Origin: Panax quinquefolius
Lineage: Eukaryota; Streptophyta; Magnoliopsida; Apiales; Araliaceae
DNA length: 64,000 bases
Direction of reading: 5' to 3'
Assembly: GCA_020205615.1 (NCBI GenBank)
Contig: CM035170.1
Coordinates: 60,067,322-60,131,321 of the forward strand
Shown here one piece after another: positions 10,090 through 21,935 of the stretch (position 1 is the stretch's first letter; every line of letters begins with the position of its first letter). The notes under the pieces were generated by a model, which was not told where the DNA came from, did no database searches, and saw nothing but the letters and a program-made list of their open reading frames with translations. A program made the position numbers and the translations under genes.

Positions 10090-10940
10090 GTGTTTTTTAA
10101 AAATTGTTCTTGAGCTTAAGAGTGGTCTGACAATCATATGTCAGGAGCCACAGATCATTCCCTGTTAATGATCTTTGGTGTTTTATGTTTTGAATTTGTA
10201 GTATGCCATGAGTACTTTGATCTGGAACTAGAATCATAGATATTGGATGTCCAGATTTGAAGATATTGTTGGTCAAAGTCAGTTGACCGACCATGACCGG
10301 GCGAATTCTAAGTAACCTAGAAAGCCATGAACAGCGTCTGACATGATTTTGTAATGCCTAGATCTGACAGGTATTATGTGTTTTGTGGATGTTATAGTAA
10401 CATACTTGTAGCTTGTAATATGGAATCTATATCCATGTCTTTAGACCCTTCAAAAAATCAACATAATCAAAATAAGGGATGGTCAAAGTAGACCATCCGG
10501 TAACATTTCCTGTTTTCTGGAATTTTGAGAAAACGCAAGAACAAATTTTCTAACAGCCTTTAACCGAGATTTATCTCGATATGGTGATGCTGATGGACTG
10601 ATTTGTTGTTTTATATATGTTCTATGACATGAGGACAACATGTTTGAAGCCTATGAACACTTAATTAATGCCCAAAACTTATATAAAATCGAGCTAGAAA
10701 GTAGGCACTCGAGACTGCCTGAGTTTTTGGGTTACCTAGAAAATCCAAGATGCTCTGACAGTTAGTTTGGATGGCCAGATCTTCATGTTGTGGTATGATA
10801 TGACCAAGATGATGGTTTAATATTGTAGTGATACATCTCTACTACAAGATCACTGTCTTGGATGTCCCAAAATTATTAAGATCAAATAAATATAATCGTT
10901 CAAAGTAGACACCTTGTAACTGACATAACGTTTCTGGGTT
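10090..10940. repeat. Degenerate ~200-bp tandem repeats in LTR C
   Basis: Copies are phased by GGTTACC-like cores at about 10311 (AGTAACCTAGAAA), 10501 (GGTAACATTTCC), 10729 (GGGTTACCTAGAAA) and 10936 (TTTCTGGGTT). This is the same repeat type as in LTR A (7130-7960) in the opposite orientation. Confidence 0.5.
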
Positions 10941-10955
10941 CTTGCTCAAGAACAC

Positions 10956-10981
10956 CTATAGCGACGGTTCTGTCGCTATAG
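10956..10981. repeat. 26-bp palindrome, copy in LTR C
   Basis: Arms CTATAGCGAC and GTCGCTATAG with loop GGTTCT, the exact reverse complement of the copy at 7089-7114. Confidence 0.85.
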
Positions 10982-12543
10982 GGCCATTTATTAGTTATTA
11001 ATTTCTGAAAATTATTTATTTTAATTAATAAATTGAAATAAATAGTTTTTAATTATTAAAAATATAAAATAAATTCCTATTTTTTTTAAAGTCTGCAAAT
11101 TAGTTTTTAACTATTTTGAGTATATTTCATAAATATTTAATATTTTTGGAATATAAATGGTATTTAATTAATTTAATTATAATATTAAATAAATTATTTA
11201 AAAATGATTTTAATACATGAAAATCATGAAAAATTATATTATGGTATAAGAAAATATTTTAAGTTATTTTAAATGACTTTTAATATTTTGTGATAAATGT
11301 CATTAATTAATTAATATTAATGATAATTAATTTATTTAATAAATATATGAAATAAATTATGGAAAAATAGAATTAATGTTTTATAAATCATATAAAAATG
11401 ATTTAAGTGTTATAAAATATAACTTTTGATATTTTGTCATGAAAATATTAATATATTAATATTAATAGCAATTATCGGATAATGGATTTACGTGTTTAAA
11501 AATCATATAAATATGATTTTAAGGTATTAAAATACTTTGATATATTATAAATATATTATAATATTATGTTATGATTTTCATTAATATTTAGTATTAAATA
11601 AATATTAATGATAAAAGAATTATGTGGTATTTAATTCACATAAATACGTTATTAATGATTAAAAATTCATGATAAATGATAATAATTATTTGAAAATTAT
11701 TACGAGCTTACGAAAAATATTTTTGACTGTTAATAAATTATCTTAGACAATGGTTAAGTGTTTAGACAGAGTTTAATTGAACTTAAACTCGATATTTATC
11801 CGACTAGACCGTCGGGATGTTAGAATTGTGCCGAACTAGACTCATAATGTAAAAGTTTGACTTGAGGTTAAGTCTTATGTGTGTTATAGAGGGATTGGAT
11901 TATGTGATAATGTGTTTAGGTTATTTTATATTGTGATGATATTATTCTAACTTATAGATCGATATTATTTATATATTAGGTTCAGACAAAACTTATTAAA
12001 TTGCATTGCGGTAATCAACGGTACAGGCAAGTCTTTCTTAACTCGACCTCGAGTTGTATTATTCAATTATATTTATGGTCATTCATTTCTGATCGCCATG
12101 TCTAAGAATTATTAAATTGCACTATGTGCGTATTGCATGTGTTCATTAGGTATGAAAGGTTGTTCACCTTTATTACATTCGGTCCAGATATATTTGTTCA
12201 TGTTAAATGCTTGTTCAGTCATAAAATTTGTTCATGCTAATTCACAACTATATTGTTAAATTATAGCCAGCTTATTATTCAAATTCTTTCAATCATGATA
12301 TATCCTTAAATAAACTTATACTTACTGGGCAAACTTATACTCACCCATGCTATATCATGATAAATATTGCAGATTAAGACGAATACGTCGGATACAAAGA
12401 AAGGTCAAAGACAGTTCTAGCTTTAGTATACATGTGCAGTTAGATTTGTAACAATATTGTATATTAATGTTATTGTAAGTTAAATAAGTTATGAATTGTG
12501 TATTAAGTTAAGGTTACTCGACCTTGGAGAAAAGTGTATAAAG

Positions 12544-12548
12544 TTTAC
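12544..12548. repeat. TSD (TTTAC) left of element B
   Basis: TTTAC precedes the LTR start at 12549 and reappears directly after the other LTR at 22747-22751. Confidence 0.85.
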
Positions 12549-13094
12549 TATGACGCCCCCAAAATTAGGTATACATCACCCATCTTGGGTCGTCAGATAC
12601 ATGGTACAAAATTCAAATACAACTTACTAATACAAATGTCGTGTACAATACGACAAAACATAACTGTGAGTTTGAATACAATTATTGTCTATTAGAGATT
12701 ATACAAACTCAAAAGGAGTCCTCATTACAATTATTAACACACTATTTCACAGAATAGTGAGGACTACTAATGCTATCCTTCCGACCGTCACTCCTCCTCC
12801 CCACTAGTCCCTCGTATGTTCTCATTTCACAGAGAACGGTGAAATAAAGGGTGAGCTCAACTAGCCCAAAGAAGAAATATTATGACTAAGATAATGCATA
12901 ATAAATTATCATTAGCCTTCAATAGTTTTAAATTGATAAAATATAACAAACTTCAAGTTTAACTGCGGTGAACAAGCAACCCATTAAAAGAGTCAAGTAG
13001 AGAATAAAATCTATTATCTTTATGATTTAAAAGGTTTTCATGACTTTTATCATTTGGGACTCGACAATAAATAATCCACATCATCGAATCACCC

Positions 13095-13330
13095 ATGCAC
13101 TACTGGCCAAGGATATTCTTTAGTATCACGACCACAAATTATCCATACACTACTGACCAAGGACATTCGTGTATTCATTAATGGTCATGATCATGCCAAC
13201 AACCGTCCATCAATGCACTACGGGCCAATGATAACTTTTACCACATCATTTGTAACATTACTATCATGATTACAATCGAATAATCCTCGATCATAATCAT
13301 ACCAAGTCCATCTATGCACTACATGCCACA
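13095..13330. repeat. GCACTAC-GGCCAA tandem motif array, 3' LTR of B
   Basis: Four units spaced by about 50-100 bp share a GCACTAC core followed by GGCCAA-GATA (about 13098, 13150, 13215 and 13315). Equivalent arrays occur at about 20837-21070 (5' LTR), 16205-16490 (solo LTR) and 57494-57625 (solo LTR D). Confidence 0.6.
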
Positions 13331-13635
13331 GATGACTTTCAACATAATATAAACATGAGGATGATGACAATGATATAAGAATTCAATAAAATAAGTTCAA
13401 GAATTAATTTACCTAGGAACTAATAATGTCCAAATTGTCAATATGATACTGCTTTGTAGAGTAAAATTCAAGAATGATCAGAACAATATTTTCATGAAAA
13501 GATACTGGATGAAGCTCAAATATCAAGGATATTCTACTAATTTCATGGAGTATAGAAGTCAAAACTTTAACCAACTGAGTATAATAATGAATGGAATAAC
13601 AAAAGAAATCACCATGCATGCGGTACTTCACATAG

Positions 13636-13880
13636 ACATGTTATTCCAACAGAATAATAATAACGGAACCAGGTCAGGCAAAATTTGCACCGACAGGATG
13701 TTCCAATAGAATAATAAAGACGGAACCAGTCCTAGGTAAAAATGCCACACAGACATGATGTTCCAATGTAATAATAAAGACGGAACCGTGTCCCGTGTAA
13801 AACACACAAATAGGATGTTCCAATGTAATAATAGAAGAATGTCACCAAGTATAGGTAAATCAGCGATATCTGATTATTCC
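13636..13880. repeat. ~57-bp tandem array, 3' LTR of B
   Basis: About four units contain GATGTTCCAA followed by AGAATAATAA and GACGGAACC. The open frames across this array are an artefact of the repeat. Confidence 0.65.
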
Positions 13881-14072
13881 AGAATAATAAGCAATGGAAT
13901 AACAACATGATTATTTTCATGAATAAAAAGAATAACACCTCTTACATTAGTAGTAGATTGAATCTCGCAGAGTGTAGTAATGTAATACTTTTCTTCTTTC
14001 TCTTTTAATCTCTCTATACTTTCTCTCTCTATAGCTTGAATGAATTCGTGAAAAATAATGAAGCACTAGACC

Positions 14073-14084
14073 TCTATTTATAGA
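14073..14084 (-). promoter_or_regulatory. TATA box, 3' LTR of B
   Basis: The minus strand reads CTATAAATAGAG. The same sequence occurs at 21803-21814 in the 5' LTR. Confidence 0.55.
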
Positions 14085-14106
14085 AGATTTCTAGCTTAGC
14101 ACTTGA

Positions 14107-14231
14107 AATGTGAAAAGGCAAGTGGCTTGACGACTGGTGATGTGAAAAGAAAAGTGGTTTGACGCCTATAATGTGAAACGACAATTGGTTCGACGCCTGT
14201 AATATGAAACGGCAAGTGGTTTGACGTCTGG
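14107..14231. repeat. ~31-bp tandem array (4 units), 3' LTR of B
   Basis: Units follow ATGTGAAA, then AAGTGGTTTGACG, then CTGT or similar. The 5' LTR has three units at about 21838-21931. Confidence 0.65.
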
Positions 14232-14235
14232 TAAA

Positions 14236-14292
14236 GGTAGTTACTATTGACGAAGGTAATTACTATTGACGAATGTAATTACTATTGACAAA
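14236..14292. repeat. 19-bp minisatellite, 3 copies, 3' LTR of B
   Basis: Unit GGTAATTACTATTGACGAA, three copies with single-base variants. The sister LTR has seven copies at 21936-22068. Confidence 0.85.
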
Positions 14293-14617
14293 GAGACTCT
14301 TAGATGATGACATATGGGCCCCCCCATAAAATAACCAAACTTACCACAAACGTCTCATAATAGACTCTTTATATACATCAAGGATTGAATAAATATTACC
14401 ACAAATCATTTTATTTTTAATCAACACATATTTAATCTTTCAACAATTATTAATCATTTATAACTTGTCGTCTCAATTATTGATTTAATAATATAACATA
14501 TTATACAGATGATACTGTGATAATAATTAAATCAATAATATAAGTGATGTGATGCAGCAATTACTGTAGCAATAATTGAGTATAGCTGAGTGACTTCTCA
14601 CGTAAGCATCAATAATC

Positions 14618-14622
14618 AATAC
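14618..14622. repeat. TSD (AATAC) of the nested solo LTR, left copy
   Basis: AATAC precedes TGTGAAACCC and is repeated at 17056-17060, after which the host LTR resumes. Confidence 0.85.
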
Positions 14623-17055
14623 TGTGAAACCCTAGATTTTATGAATAAAGAATTAATTTTCTCGAAATAATTTTTTTTATATTATGGTGTGAATTTAAAC
14701 AGGAAATATTCGTACGACGGCACAATCATTGGTGGACCCCACAACAGAATTATTGTCGGATTGAGAAAATGACAAAAATATTTTATTGAAAATAACTAGG
14801 AAGTTTTACCGGTTGATCTTTGTTGAACTACTCGATAGTAAAAGTATAGTAATACGCGTTGTTGCGTAGTAGCACTTATTGATTATTGATATTTATGTGA
14901 GAAGTCACCGGTTTTGTCGTTTATTATTGCTACAATAGTTCTTTGCGTAGTATCTCACATTATTTGATTCAATTATTGTAGATTTAGAAGTTTTGTTTTA
15001 TTCGTTTTATTAACGTAATAAAATAGAAACATCTTTTATATATAAAATAGAATACTTTATTAAAGTTATTCATAAATAGAATATATTATATTCTATTATG
15101 CATATTGTTTTGCATAGTAAAATCTTTTTATATAAAACATAATACTTTATTAAAGTTATTCTATAAATAGAATATATTATATTTTATTATGCATAATGTT
15201 TGTATAGTGCCCGCATGGTGTTTGCAAAGTAAAAATCTTTTATATAAATAGAATATATTATATTTTATTTAAAGATTTTTCTTTAAATATGGACCATCGA
15301 TTAAAGTAAATCAATGGGACCGTTCATGGATTAGTTACTATGCATTCCATTTTCCTATAAATAGAAGCTCATTCCTTCATTATTTTCTTACGAATTCAAT
15401 TTGACTTTAGAGAGAGAAACTATAGAGAGACTATAGAGAGATAGAAGAAAAGTTTTACGCTACTTCACTAATCTTATATCAAGTATTATTTTACTTCAGT
15501 AAGGGATATTATTCTTTTGTATTCAAGAAGAGAACTTACATTATTCCATTTCTTTATTGTTCATTGGAATAACTCAGATACGCTGCTACCCTATACTTGG
15601 TGACATTCTTCATTTTTTCGCTTTATTATTCATTCGAATATCCTGTCTTTGTTATCTGTAGGACTGGTTCCATCATTTATTATTTCGCATTTATTATTAC
15701 ATTTGGAACATCCTATCGGTGTGAATTTCACCGACACGTTTCCGTTATTTAGTATTCTGTTGGAATAACCTGTCTATGCGAAGTACCGCATGCATGGTGA
15801 TTTCTGTTGTTATTCCATTCTTTACTATTATGTTGGAACATCCTGCTTGTGAATTTACCGACTTCGATTCCGTTATTATTATTCTGTTGGAATAACCTCG
15901 CCTACATCTGCACCGCACGCATGGTGATTTCTTTTATTATTCCATTCTTTATTATACTCAAATTGGTTAAAGTTTTGACTTCTATACTCCATGAAATTAG
16001 TGGAATATCCTTGATATTTGCGCTTCATCCAGTATCTTTTCATGGAAATATTCTTCTGAGCATTCTTGAATTTTACTCTACAAAGAAGTATCATGTTGAC
16101 AATTTGGACGTTATTGGTTCCTGGATAAATTAATTCTTGAACTTGTTTTATTGAATTACTATGTCATTGTCATCATCCTCATGTTTATATTATGTTGAAA
16201 GTCATCTATGGCCTGTAGTGCATAGATGGACTTGGTATGATTACGACCAGGGATTATTTCGGTATAATCATGACCGTAATGTTACAAATGATGTGAAAAA
16301 GTCCTCATTGGCCCGTAGTGCATTGATGGACAGTTTTTGGTATGATTATGGCTATGGATTCTCTTTGGCCGTAGTGCAAAGATGAATTTTTTTATGTCAT
16401 GATCAGGACCGTTGATGAAAACATGATTATCTTTAAGCCAGTAGTGCATGGATAATTCGTGGTCGTGATACTTAAAGAATATCCCGGTAGTAGAGCGTGG
16501 AGGGTGATTCGATGATGTGGATTATTTATTAAGTCGAGTCCCAAATGATAAAAGTGATGAAAACCTTTTAAATCATAAAAGATAGTAGATTTTATTCTCT
16601 ACTTGACTCTTCTAATGGATTACTTGTTCATTGCAGCTTAAACTTAATGTTTGTTATATTTTATCGCTTTAACACTTTCTGTTGAGGGCTAATGATAATT
16701 TATTCTCGCGCATTATCTTAGTCATAATATTTCTTCTTGGGCTAGTTGAGCTCACCCTTTCTTTCACCGTTCTCTTCGAAAATGAGAATATAGGTGGAAC
16801 GAGTCTGGGAAGTGATGGTCCTAGATGGTGCATTAGTAGTCCTCACTATTCGTGAAATAGTGTGATAATAATTGTAATGATGACTCCTTTTGAGTTTGTA
16901 TACTCTCTAGTAGATAATATTTGTATTCAAACTCACGGTTTATGTTTTGTCGTATTGTACCACGACAATTTGTATTATTAAGTTGTATTTGAATTACATA
17001 CCATATATCAAGCACTCAAGATGGGTGATGTATACCCAATTTTGGGGGCGTCACA
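14623..17055 (+). mobile_element. Solo LTR of the B family inserted in B's own 3' LTR, opposite strand
   Basis: It starts TGTGAAACCCTAG and ends GGGGGCGTCACA, 2433 bp, with 5-bp TSDs AATAC on both sides. Its sequence is the reverse complement of the surrounding LTR type: a TATA box at 15355-15364, the 57-bp units at about 15565-15905, GCACTAC-type motifs (inverted) at 16205-16490 and the GAGCTCACCC block near 16745. No internal region is present, so it is a solo LTR left by LTR-LTR recombination. Confidence 0.85.
15355..15364 (+). promoter_or_regulatory. TATA box of the solo LTR
   Basis: TATAAATAGA lies in the same relative place as in the other B-family LTRs. Confidence 0.5.
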
Positions 17056-17407
17056 AATACTGCAGTGCTACTATGCAACCACGCCAGACATCGTACTTTT
17101 ACTACCGGGTAGTTCAACAGTTTTAACGGTAACACCTCCGCCGTTATTTTCATAAAGTATTTTTGTCGTTTACTCAATCTGACAATAATTCCATTGTGGG
17201 GTCCACCAATGATTGTGCCGTCGTACAAATATTCCCTGACAAAAAGAATATTCTCCGACCAAACGAATATTTTATAACAACTTGCTTACTTTGCAAAATT
17301 TATAAATATTACCCACAACTATAACATTATATCAAATTTACTCCATAATATTCAAAAATAATATTTATAGAAAATTCATCTTTATTTATAAAAGTTGTGG
17401 TCTTACA

Positions 17408-17425
17408 ACCTCCCCTTCTTATAAA
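17408..17425 (-). other. Polypurine tract of element B
   Basis: The minus strand reads AAGAAGGGGAGG directly before the 3' LTR start TGTAAGACC. Confidence 0.6.
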
Positions 17426-17439
17426 ATTTTGCCCTCGAA

Positions 17440-18233
17440 ATTAGGGTACGTACCTGGTATGTCGAAGAGGTAAGGATACCTTGATTTTATTTCAGATTCT
17501 AACTCCCAAGTCAATTCCTCGACATCGTGGTTTCTCCACAAAACTTTGACTTGAGGTATAACCTTGGAGCGTAGAATATGTTCTTTCTTATCCAAGATTT
17601 AAACAGGAACCTCTTCATACGTCAAATCTTGCGCTATTTCATCCGGTTCTAACTCAATAATGTGGTTCGGGTCTTTCACATATTTACGTAACATGGATAT
17701 GTGAAAAACGTTTTGAACTCGAGACATACTTGGCGGTAAAGCGAGTCTATAGGCCACAGTTCCTACTCGATCGAGGATTAAAAATGGGCCGATGAATCGA
17801 GGATTGAGTTTTCCTCTCTTTCCAAATCTCGTAACTCCTTTCCATGGAGCAACACGCAACAACACATGATCTCCTATATCGAATTCCACGTCCTTTCGAT
17901 GAAGATCAGCATAACTCTTTTGTCGATCTTGTGAGGTTTTTATACGTTATCGGATCGTTTGAATCTTTTCCGTAGTCATACGTACCAACTCCGGTCCCAA
18001 CAACGTTGCTTCACCCACCTCATCCCAACATACTGGAGAACGACACTTTCTTCCATACAACGCTTCGAATGGAGCCATGCCAATACTTGCTTGATAACTG
18101 TTGTTGTAGGAAAACTCCACCAATGGTAAGAACTTGTCCCAACTTCCCGTGAAATCAAGGACACAGAGTCTTAATAGATCTTCAAGAGTTTGAATAGTCC
18201 TCTCTGACTATCCGTCCGTCTGAGGATGATATG
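17440..18233 (-). pseudogene. Integrase C-terminus and chromodomain-like tail of element B
   Basis: Reading the minus strand from 18233, the frame starts in the integrase core motif AYHPQTDG. It continues through [21 protein letters not shown] and [12 protein letters not shown] to the GDHVLLRVAPWKGVTRFGKRGKL barrel (17599-17889). It ends with a chromodomain-like tail containing KVIPQVKVLWRN and EELTWE (17440-17590). These are the expected last parts of a chromovirus integrase, which inserts the cDNA and can steer it to chromatin. Stops (for example in DG*SE near 18210 and before the tail near 17597) and frame changes kill the frame. The front of the integrase, including the first catalytic Asp, is deleted at the junction near 18233. 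Confidence 0.75.
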
Positions 18234-18562
18234 CCAATGTCTAACAATTCCTGCAGTTGGGTCTTTAACTCTTGAAGTTCAATAGGAGCCATTCGATATG
18301 GGGCTTTGGAAATGGGTTTTGTACCGGGTTCAAGGTCGATACAAAATTCAATTTCACGCTCAGGGGGTAGGCCAGGAAGTTCTTCGGGGAATACGTCAGG
18401 AAATTTATTAACAATAGAAATATCGTTCAAAATTGACGTATTTTTGTTTAAATCATGACATGAAGCTAAGAAAGCTTGACATCCGTTTTTCAATAAACGA
18501 ATAGCTTTATGGCTTGAGATGACCGTGATTGATTTTAATGGTTTGGTCGCTTGAATTCGCAT
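18234..18562 (-). pseudogene. Start of reverse transcriptase of element B, cut by a deletion
   Basis: The minus-strand frame encodes the linker after protease and the conserved RT entry FPDVFPEELPGLPPEREIEF, then TKPISKAPYRMAP, and stops at LQELLDIG. The next bases belong to integrase (AYHPQTDG) in another frame. The RT catalytic core with its DD pair, all of RNase H and the integrase N-terminus are therefore missing. A gypsy RT to integrase stretch is normally about 2.5 kb longer. The frame itself is otherwise open, so the deletion, rather than point mutations, did the main damage. Confidence 0.75.
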
Positions 18563-19060
18563 AATAGGTTGATTAGGAATATGAAAGCTAACAGCCTTAT
18601 GGAAACAATCAATTTTTGCATGATGAGTAGTTAACCAATCAATCCTAGAATCACGTCAAATGCAAGTATTTTCAATGAAATAAGATCTACGGAGTAATGT
18701 GAAATACCGATTTGAACCAAACAAGACTTATAAACAAAGGATGTAATGAAGGTTTCTCCCAACCTGAGTTTCCACAGATAAATCAAAGTCTAATTTCTCC
18801 GGAGTCAAATTTAATCGATGAGCGCAAGTAGGAGAAATAAAAGAATGGGTAGAACCGGTATCAAATAAAGTATGTATTTTGTTAAAGTTTATGATAAGCT
18901 TACCCGTGATGACCTCATTCGGTTCCTTTGCTTTCGGGAGGTCACAACAAACGCCTCCCTCACACTATCGGGTTTGACTTTTCCGGGACTGACCTTTGGT
19001 ACCTCCATCCTAGATGAATTTATCTTTGGTGAACGACAAAATCGGGCTAAGTGACCTTCT
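18563..19060 (-). pseudogene. Retroviral-type aspartic protease remnant of element B
   Basis: On the minus strand near 18880-18840 the frame reads HTLFDTGSTHSFIS, the aspartic protease active site (D-T-G) of Ty3-gypsy elements. It is followed by LTPEKLDF-like residues near 18800. Frameshifts and stops lie on both sides. The protease normally cuts the Gag-Pol polyprotein; this copy cannot be translated through. Confidence 0.6.
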
Positions 19061-20102
19061 CTTCAACAATTATAACATGCTTTGGACGGCATTGCGTAGT
19101 TTGGACTGATGTGCCCCTCCCCTCCGCATTTGAAACATATGATAGGTGGTCGTTCTCCTTCCTTAACGACAAAAATGGTCTTGACGCCTTTCCATCATTG
19201 TTGAATCTCCTCTTCTTGAAATGTCCATTCTTATTGTTTTGGCCGATTACCACCAAGTGGTTACCATTTCTAACTTTGTTGATTCCTCCACGCTTGTTGT
19301 CACCGCTTGATGATCGCTCTCATTGAGTATTATCATTTTGTCGGTTGCTTTCTTTTTAGTTATATTGACTCGTTATCGCGCTCCACTAATCGAGCCCTAT
19401 TTACAACATCTCGAATATAAACACGGTTTATGAGAAATAAGATGTTGACGTATCTCGCTTTAAACCTCTTAAAAACATCCGTGTCATTCTCTCTTCATTA
19501 TCCACCAGTGGGACGAAACCGGATAACTCCGTAAATTTAGCCTCGTATTGTGACACGGTCCATATTGTTTTGTTCCAACTTGATAAACTCCACCTCCTTC
19601 ATGTGACGAATACTTTCGGGAAAGTATTTGTCGTTGAACAGCTCTTGGAACTTCTCCCAAGACATCTTCAGTACGGTTGAGTACATTTTACCGATTCCCA
19701 CCAGTAATCGCCTCTCCGCAACATAAAGGCGTGAAGGGAACCTTTGCTCCTCGAGCATCCCAAGATATCAAATATCTTGGTGATCCGCTTATCCATGCTT
19801 CTACCATAAGTGGTTTTGGCTCTCCTTAAACTCCGGTGGTCCCGGCTCCTTGAATCTGCTTAAGCGGTGACCGCCTAAAGTTTTCATGTTTCCACTTGCA
19901 TTTTGGACAGAGCCGCTCTACTTTCATTGTTGCATGAATTGCATAAAGCCCTCGAACATTTGATCATTAATCATTTGGTCAGTGTTGTTGTTTGCATGAG
20001 GATTGTCGCCTTCCTGATGCACATTATCCTGATTATTGATATGTGGTGAATCAACGGTCGCCTGTGCTCCATTGCTATTCTCAACATTCTCGGATGTCAT
20101 TT
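19061..20102 (-). pseudogene. Gag remnant of element B
   Basis: The minus-strand ATG near 20100 opens a short Asn/Gln-rich N-terminus ending in MFEGFMQFMQQ, then a stop. After a frame change, 19758-19537 encodes the core of the retrotransposon gag domain (SWEKFQELFNDKYFPESIRHMKEVEF). Near 19135-19040 there are two knuckles, CFKCGGEGHISPNY (last Cys lost) and CYNC followed by a stop, REGHLARFC. The order capsid then knuckles is normal for Ty3-gypsy gag, but the frame is broken at several points. Confidence 0.7.
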
Positions 20103-20275
20103 TCAATCATCGCCACAAAACAAAGGTTAATTGACATGTAACATATTATCCCTAAATTCTGACCGACCAATTAAATACCACATAAACTTAGGTAGGTCAT
20201 ACTAGCGAAGGAATTCCCCATCTCTCCCCTCCTAGTACTATTCTCACATCTTAGCCAGGGATCATATCCCTAAGC

Positions 20276-20289
20276 TTTGATATTAACCA
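20276..20289 (-). other. Primer-binding site of element B (tRNA-Met type, eroded)
   Basis: The minus strand reads GGTTAATATCAAAGC, an eroded version of TGGTATCAAAGC, next to the 5' LTR. Confidence 0.55.
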
Positions 20290-21376
20290 TGGCCTTTTAA
20301 AATTAGGTATACATCACCCATCTTGGGTCGTCCGATACATGGTACAAAATTCAAATACAACTTACTAATACAATCGTGTGTACAATACGACAAAACATAA
20401 GCTGTGAGTTTGAATACAATTATTGTCTACTAGAGATTATACAAACTCAAAAGGAGTCCTCATTACAATTATTAACACACTATTTCACGGAATAGTGAAG
20501 ACTACTAATACTATCCTCCGGAATCATCACTCCGCTTCCCGACTAGTCCTCGTTATGTTCTCATTTCAAGAGAATAGTGAAAGAAAGGGTGAGCTCAACT
20601 AGCCCAAAGAAGAAATATTATGACTAAGATAATGCAGAATAAATTATCGTTAGCCTTCAATAATGTTAAACTGATAAAATATAACAACATCAAGTTTAAC
20701 TGCAACGGAACAAGCAATCCAATTAAAGAGTCAAGCAGAGAATAAAATCTACTATCTTTTATGATTTAAAAGGTTTTTCATGACTTTTATCGCTGGGACT
20801 CAGCTTAATAAATACTCCACATCATCGAATCACCCATGCACTACGGCCAAGGATATTCTTTAGTATCACGACCACAAATTATCCCTGCATTATAGCCAAG
20901 GACATTCGTGTATTCATTAATGGTCATGATCATGCCAACAACTGTCCATCAATGCACTACGGGCCAATGATAACTTTTACCACATCATTTGTAACATTAC
21001 TACCATGATTACAATCGAATAATCCTCGATCATAATCATACCAAGTCCATCTATGCTCTACAAGTACGGATGACTTTCAAAGATAATATAAACATGAGGA
21101 TGATGACAATGATATAAGAATTCAATAAAACAAGTTCAAGAATTAATTTATCCAGGAACTAATAATGTCCAAATTGTCAACATGATACTTATTTGTAGAG
21201 TAAAATTCAAGAATGATCAGAAGAATATTTCCATGAAAAGATACTGGATGAAGCGCAAATATCAAGGATATTCTACTAATTTTGTGGAGTATAGAAGTCA
21301 AAACTTTAACAAACTGAGTATAATAAAGAATGGAATAATAAAAGAAATCACCATGCATGCGGTACTTCGAATACAC

Positions 21377-21615
21377 AGGTTATTATAACAGAATAATAAT
21401 AACGGAACCAGGTAAGGCAAAATTTTCACCGACAGGATGTTCCAACAGAATAATAAAGACGGAACCAGGTCCGGTGTAAAACACACAGATAGAATGTTCC
21501 AACAGAATAATAATAAAGACGGAACCAGGTCCGGTGTAAAACACATAGACAGGATGTTCCAACTGAATAATAGAAGAATGTCACCAAGTATAGATACAGA
21601 TTATTCCAACAGAAT
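21377..21615. repeat. ~57-bp tandem array, 5' LTR of B
   Basis: Four to five units contain GATGTTCCAACAGAATAATAA and GACGGAACCAGGTCCGGTG. Two adjacent units are almost identical. Confidence 0.7.
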
Positions 21616-21935
21616 AATAAACAATGGAATAACAACAGTTCTCTTCATGAATAAGAAAGAATAACACCCCTTACATTAGTAGTAGATTGAATCTGCAAAG
21701 AGGTGTAGTAATGTAATACTCTTCTTCTTTCTCTCTTATTCTCTCTATACTTTCTCTCTCTATAGCTTGAATGAATTCGTGAAAAATAATGAAGCATTAG
21801 GCCTCTATTTATAGAAAATTTCTAGCTTAGCACTTGAAATGTGAAAAGGCAAGTGGCTTGACGACTGGTGATGTGAAAAGAAAAGTGGTTTGACGCCTGT
21901 AATGTGAAATGACAATTGGTTTGACGTCTGGTAAA

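Larger units (their letters stand above)
9653..12548 (+). mobile_element. LTR of element C, first part (related to LTR A, opposite strand)
   Basis: The segment matches LTR A read on its sense strand, in the same order: TATA box (about 9777), AAG/GTATAAACCCTA donor-like site (about 9950), ~200-bp repeats with TAACCTAGAAA cores, the 26-bp palindrome, an AT-rich block (about 10980-11720), then the R/U5-like region with TACTTACTGGGCAAAC (about 12320). Only about 120 bp lie upstream of the TATA box, whereas LTR A has about 1.35 kb. The rest of U3 therefore probably lies left of element A, which would make A an insertion in C. B interrupts C at 12548. The sequence resumes at 22752 and reaches the LTR end at 22846. 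Confidence 0.65.
12549..17407 (-). mobile_element. 3' LTR of element B (interrupted at 14622/17061)
   Basis: Net LTR length without the insertion is about 2.42 kb, matching the 2.46-kb 5' LTR. The two LTRs align from the conserved GTATACATCACCCATCTTGGG start through the tandem arrays to the end at TCTTACA. On the minus strand the TATA box is at 14073-14084. The conserved GGGTGAGCTCAACTAGCCCA block lies near 12850. Confidence 0.8.

Noticed and set aside
12549..17407. Reading 12549-14622 and 14623-17055 as the two LTRs of one short inverted element
   Set aside because: The orientations are opposite, and the AATAC duplications and the TTTAC duplications separate a nested solo LTR from its host LTR cleanly.
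21298..21664. Possible Cys/Tyr/Phe-rich secreted peptide genes in both strands of the B LTRs
   Set aside because: The frames are produced by the ~57-bp tandem array; they repeat with the array, occur in every B LTR, and lack any family resemblance.
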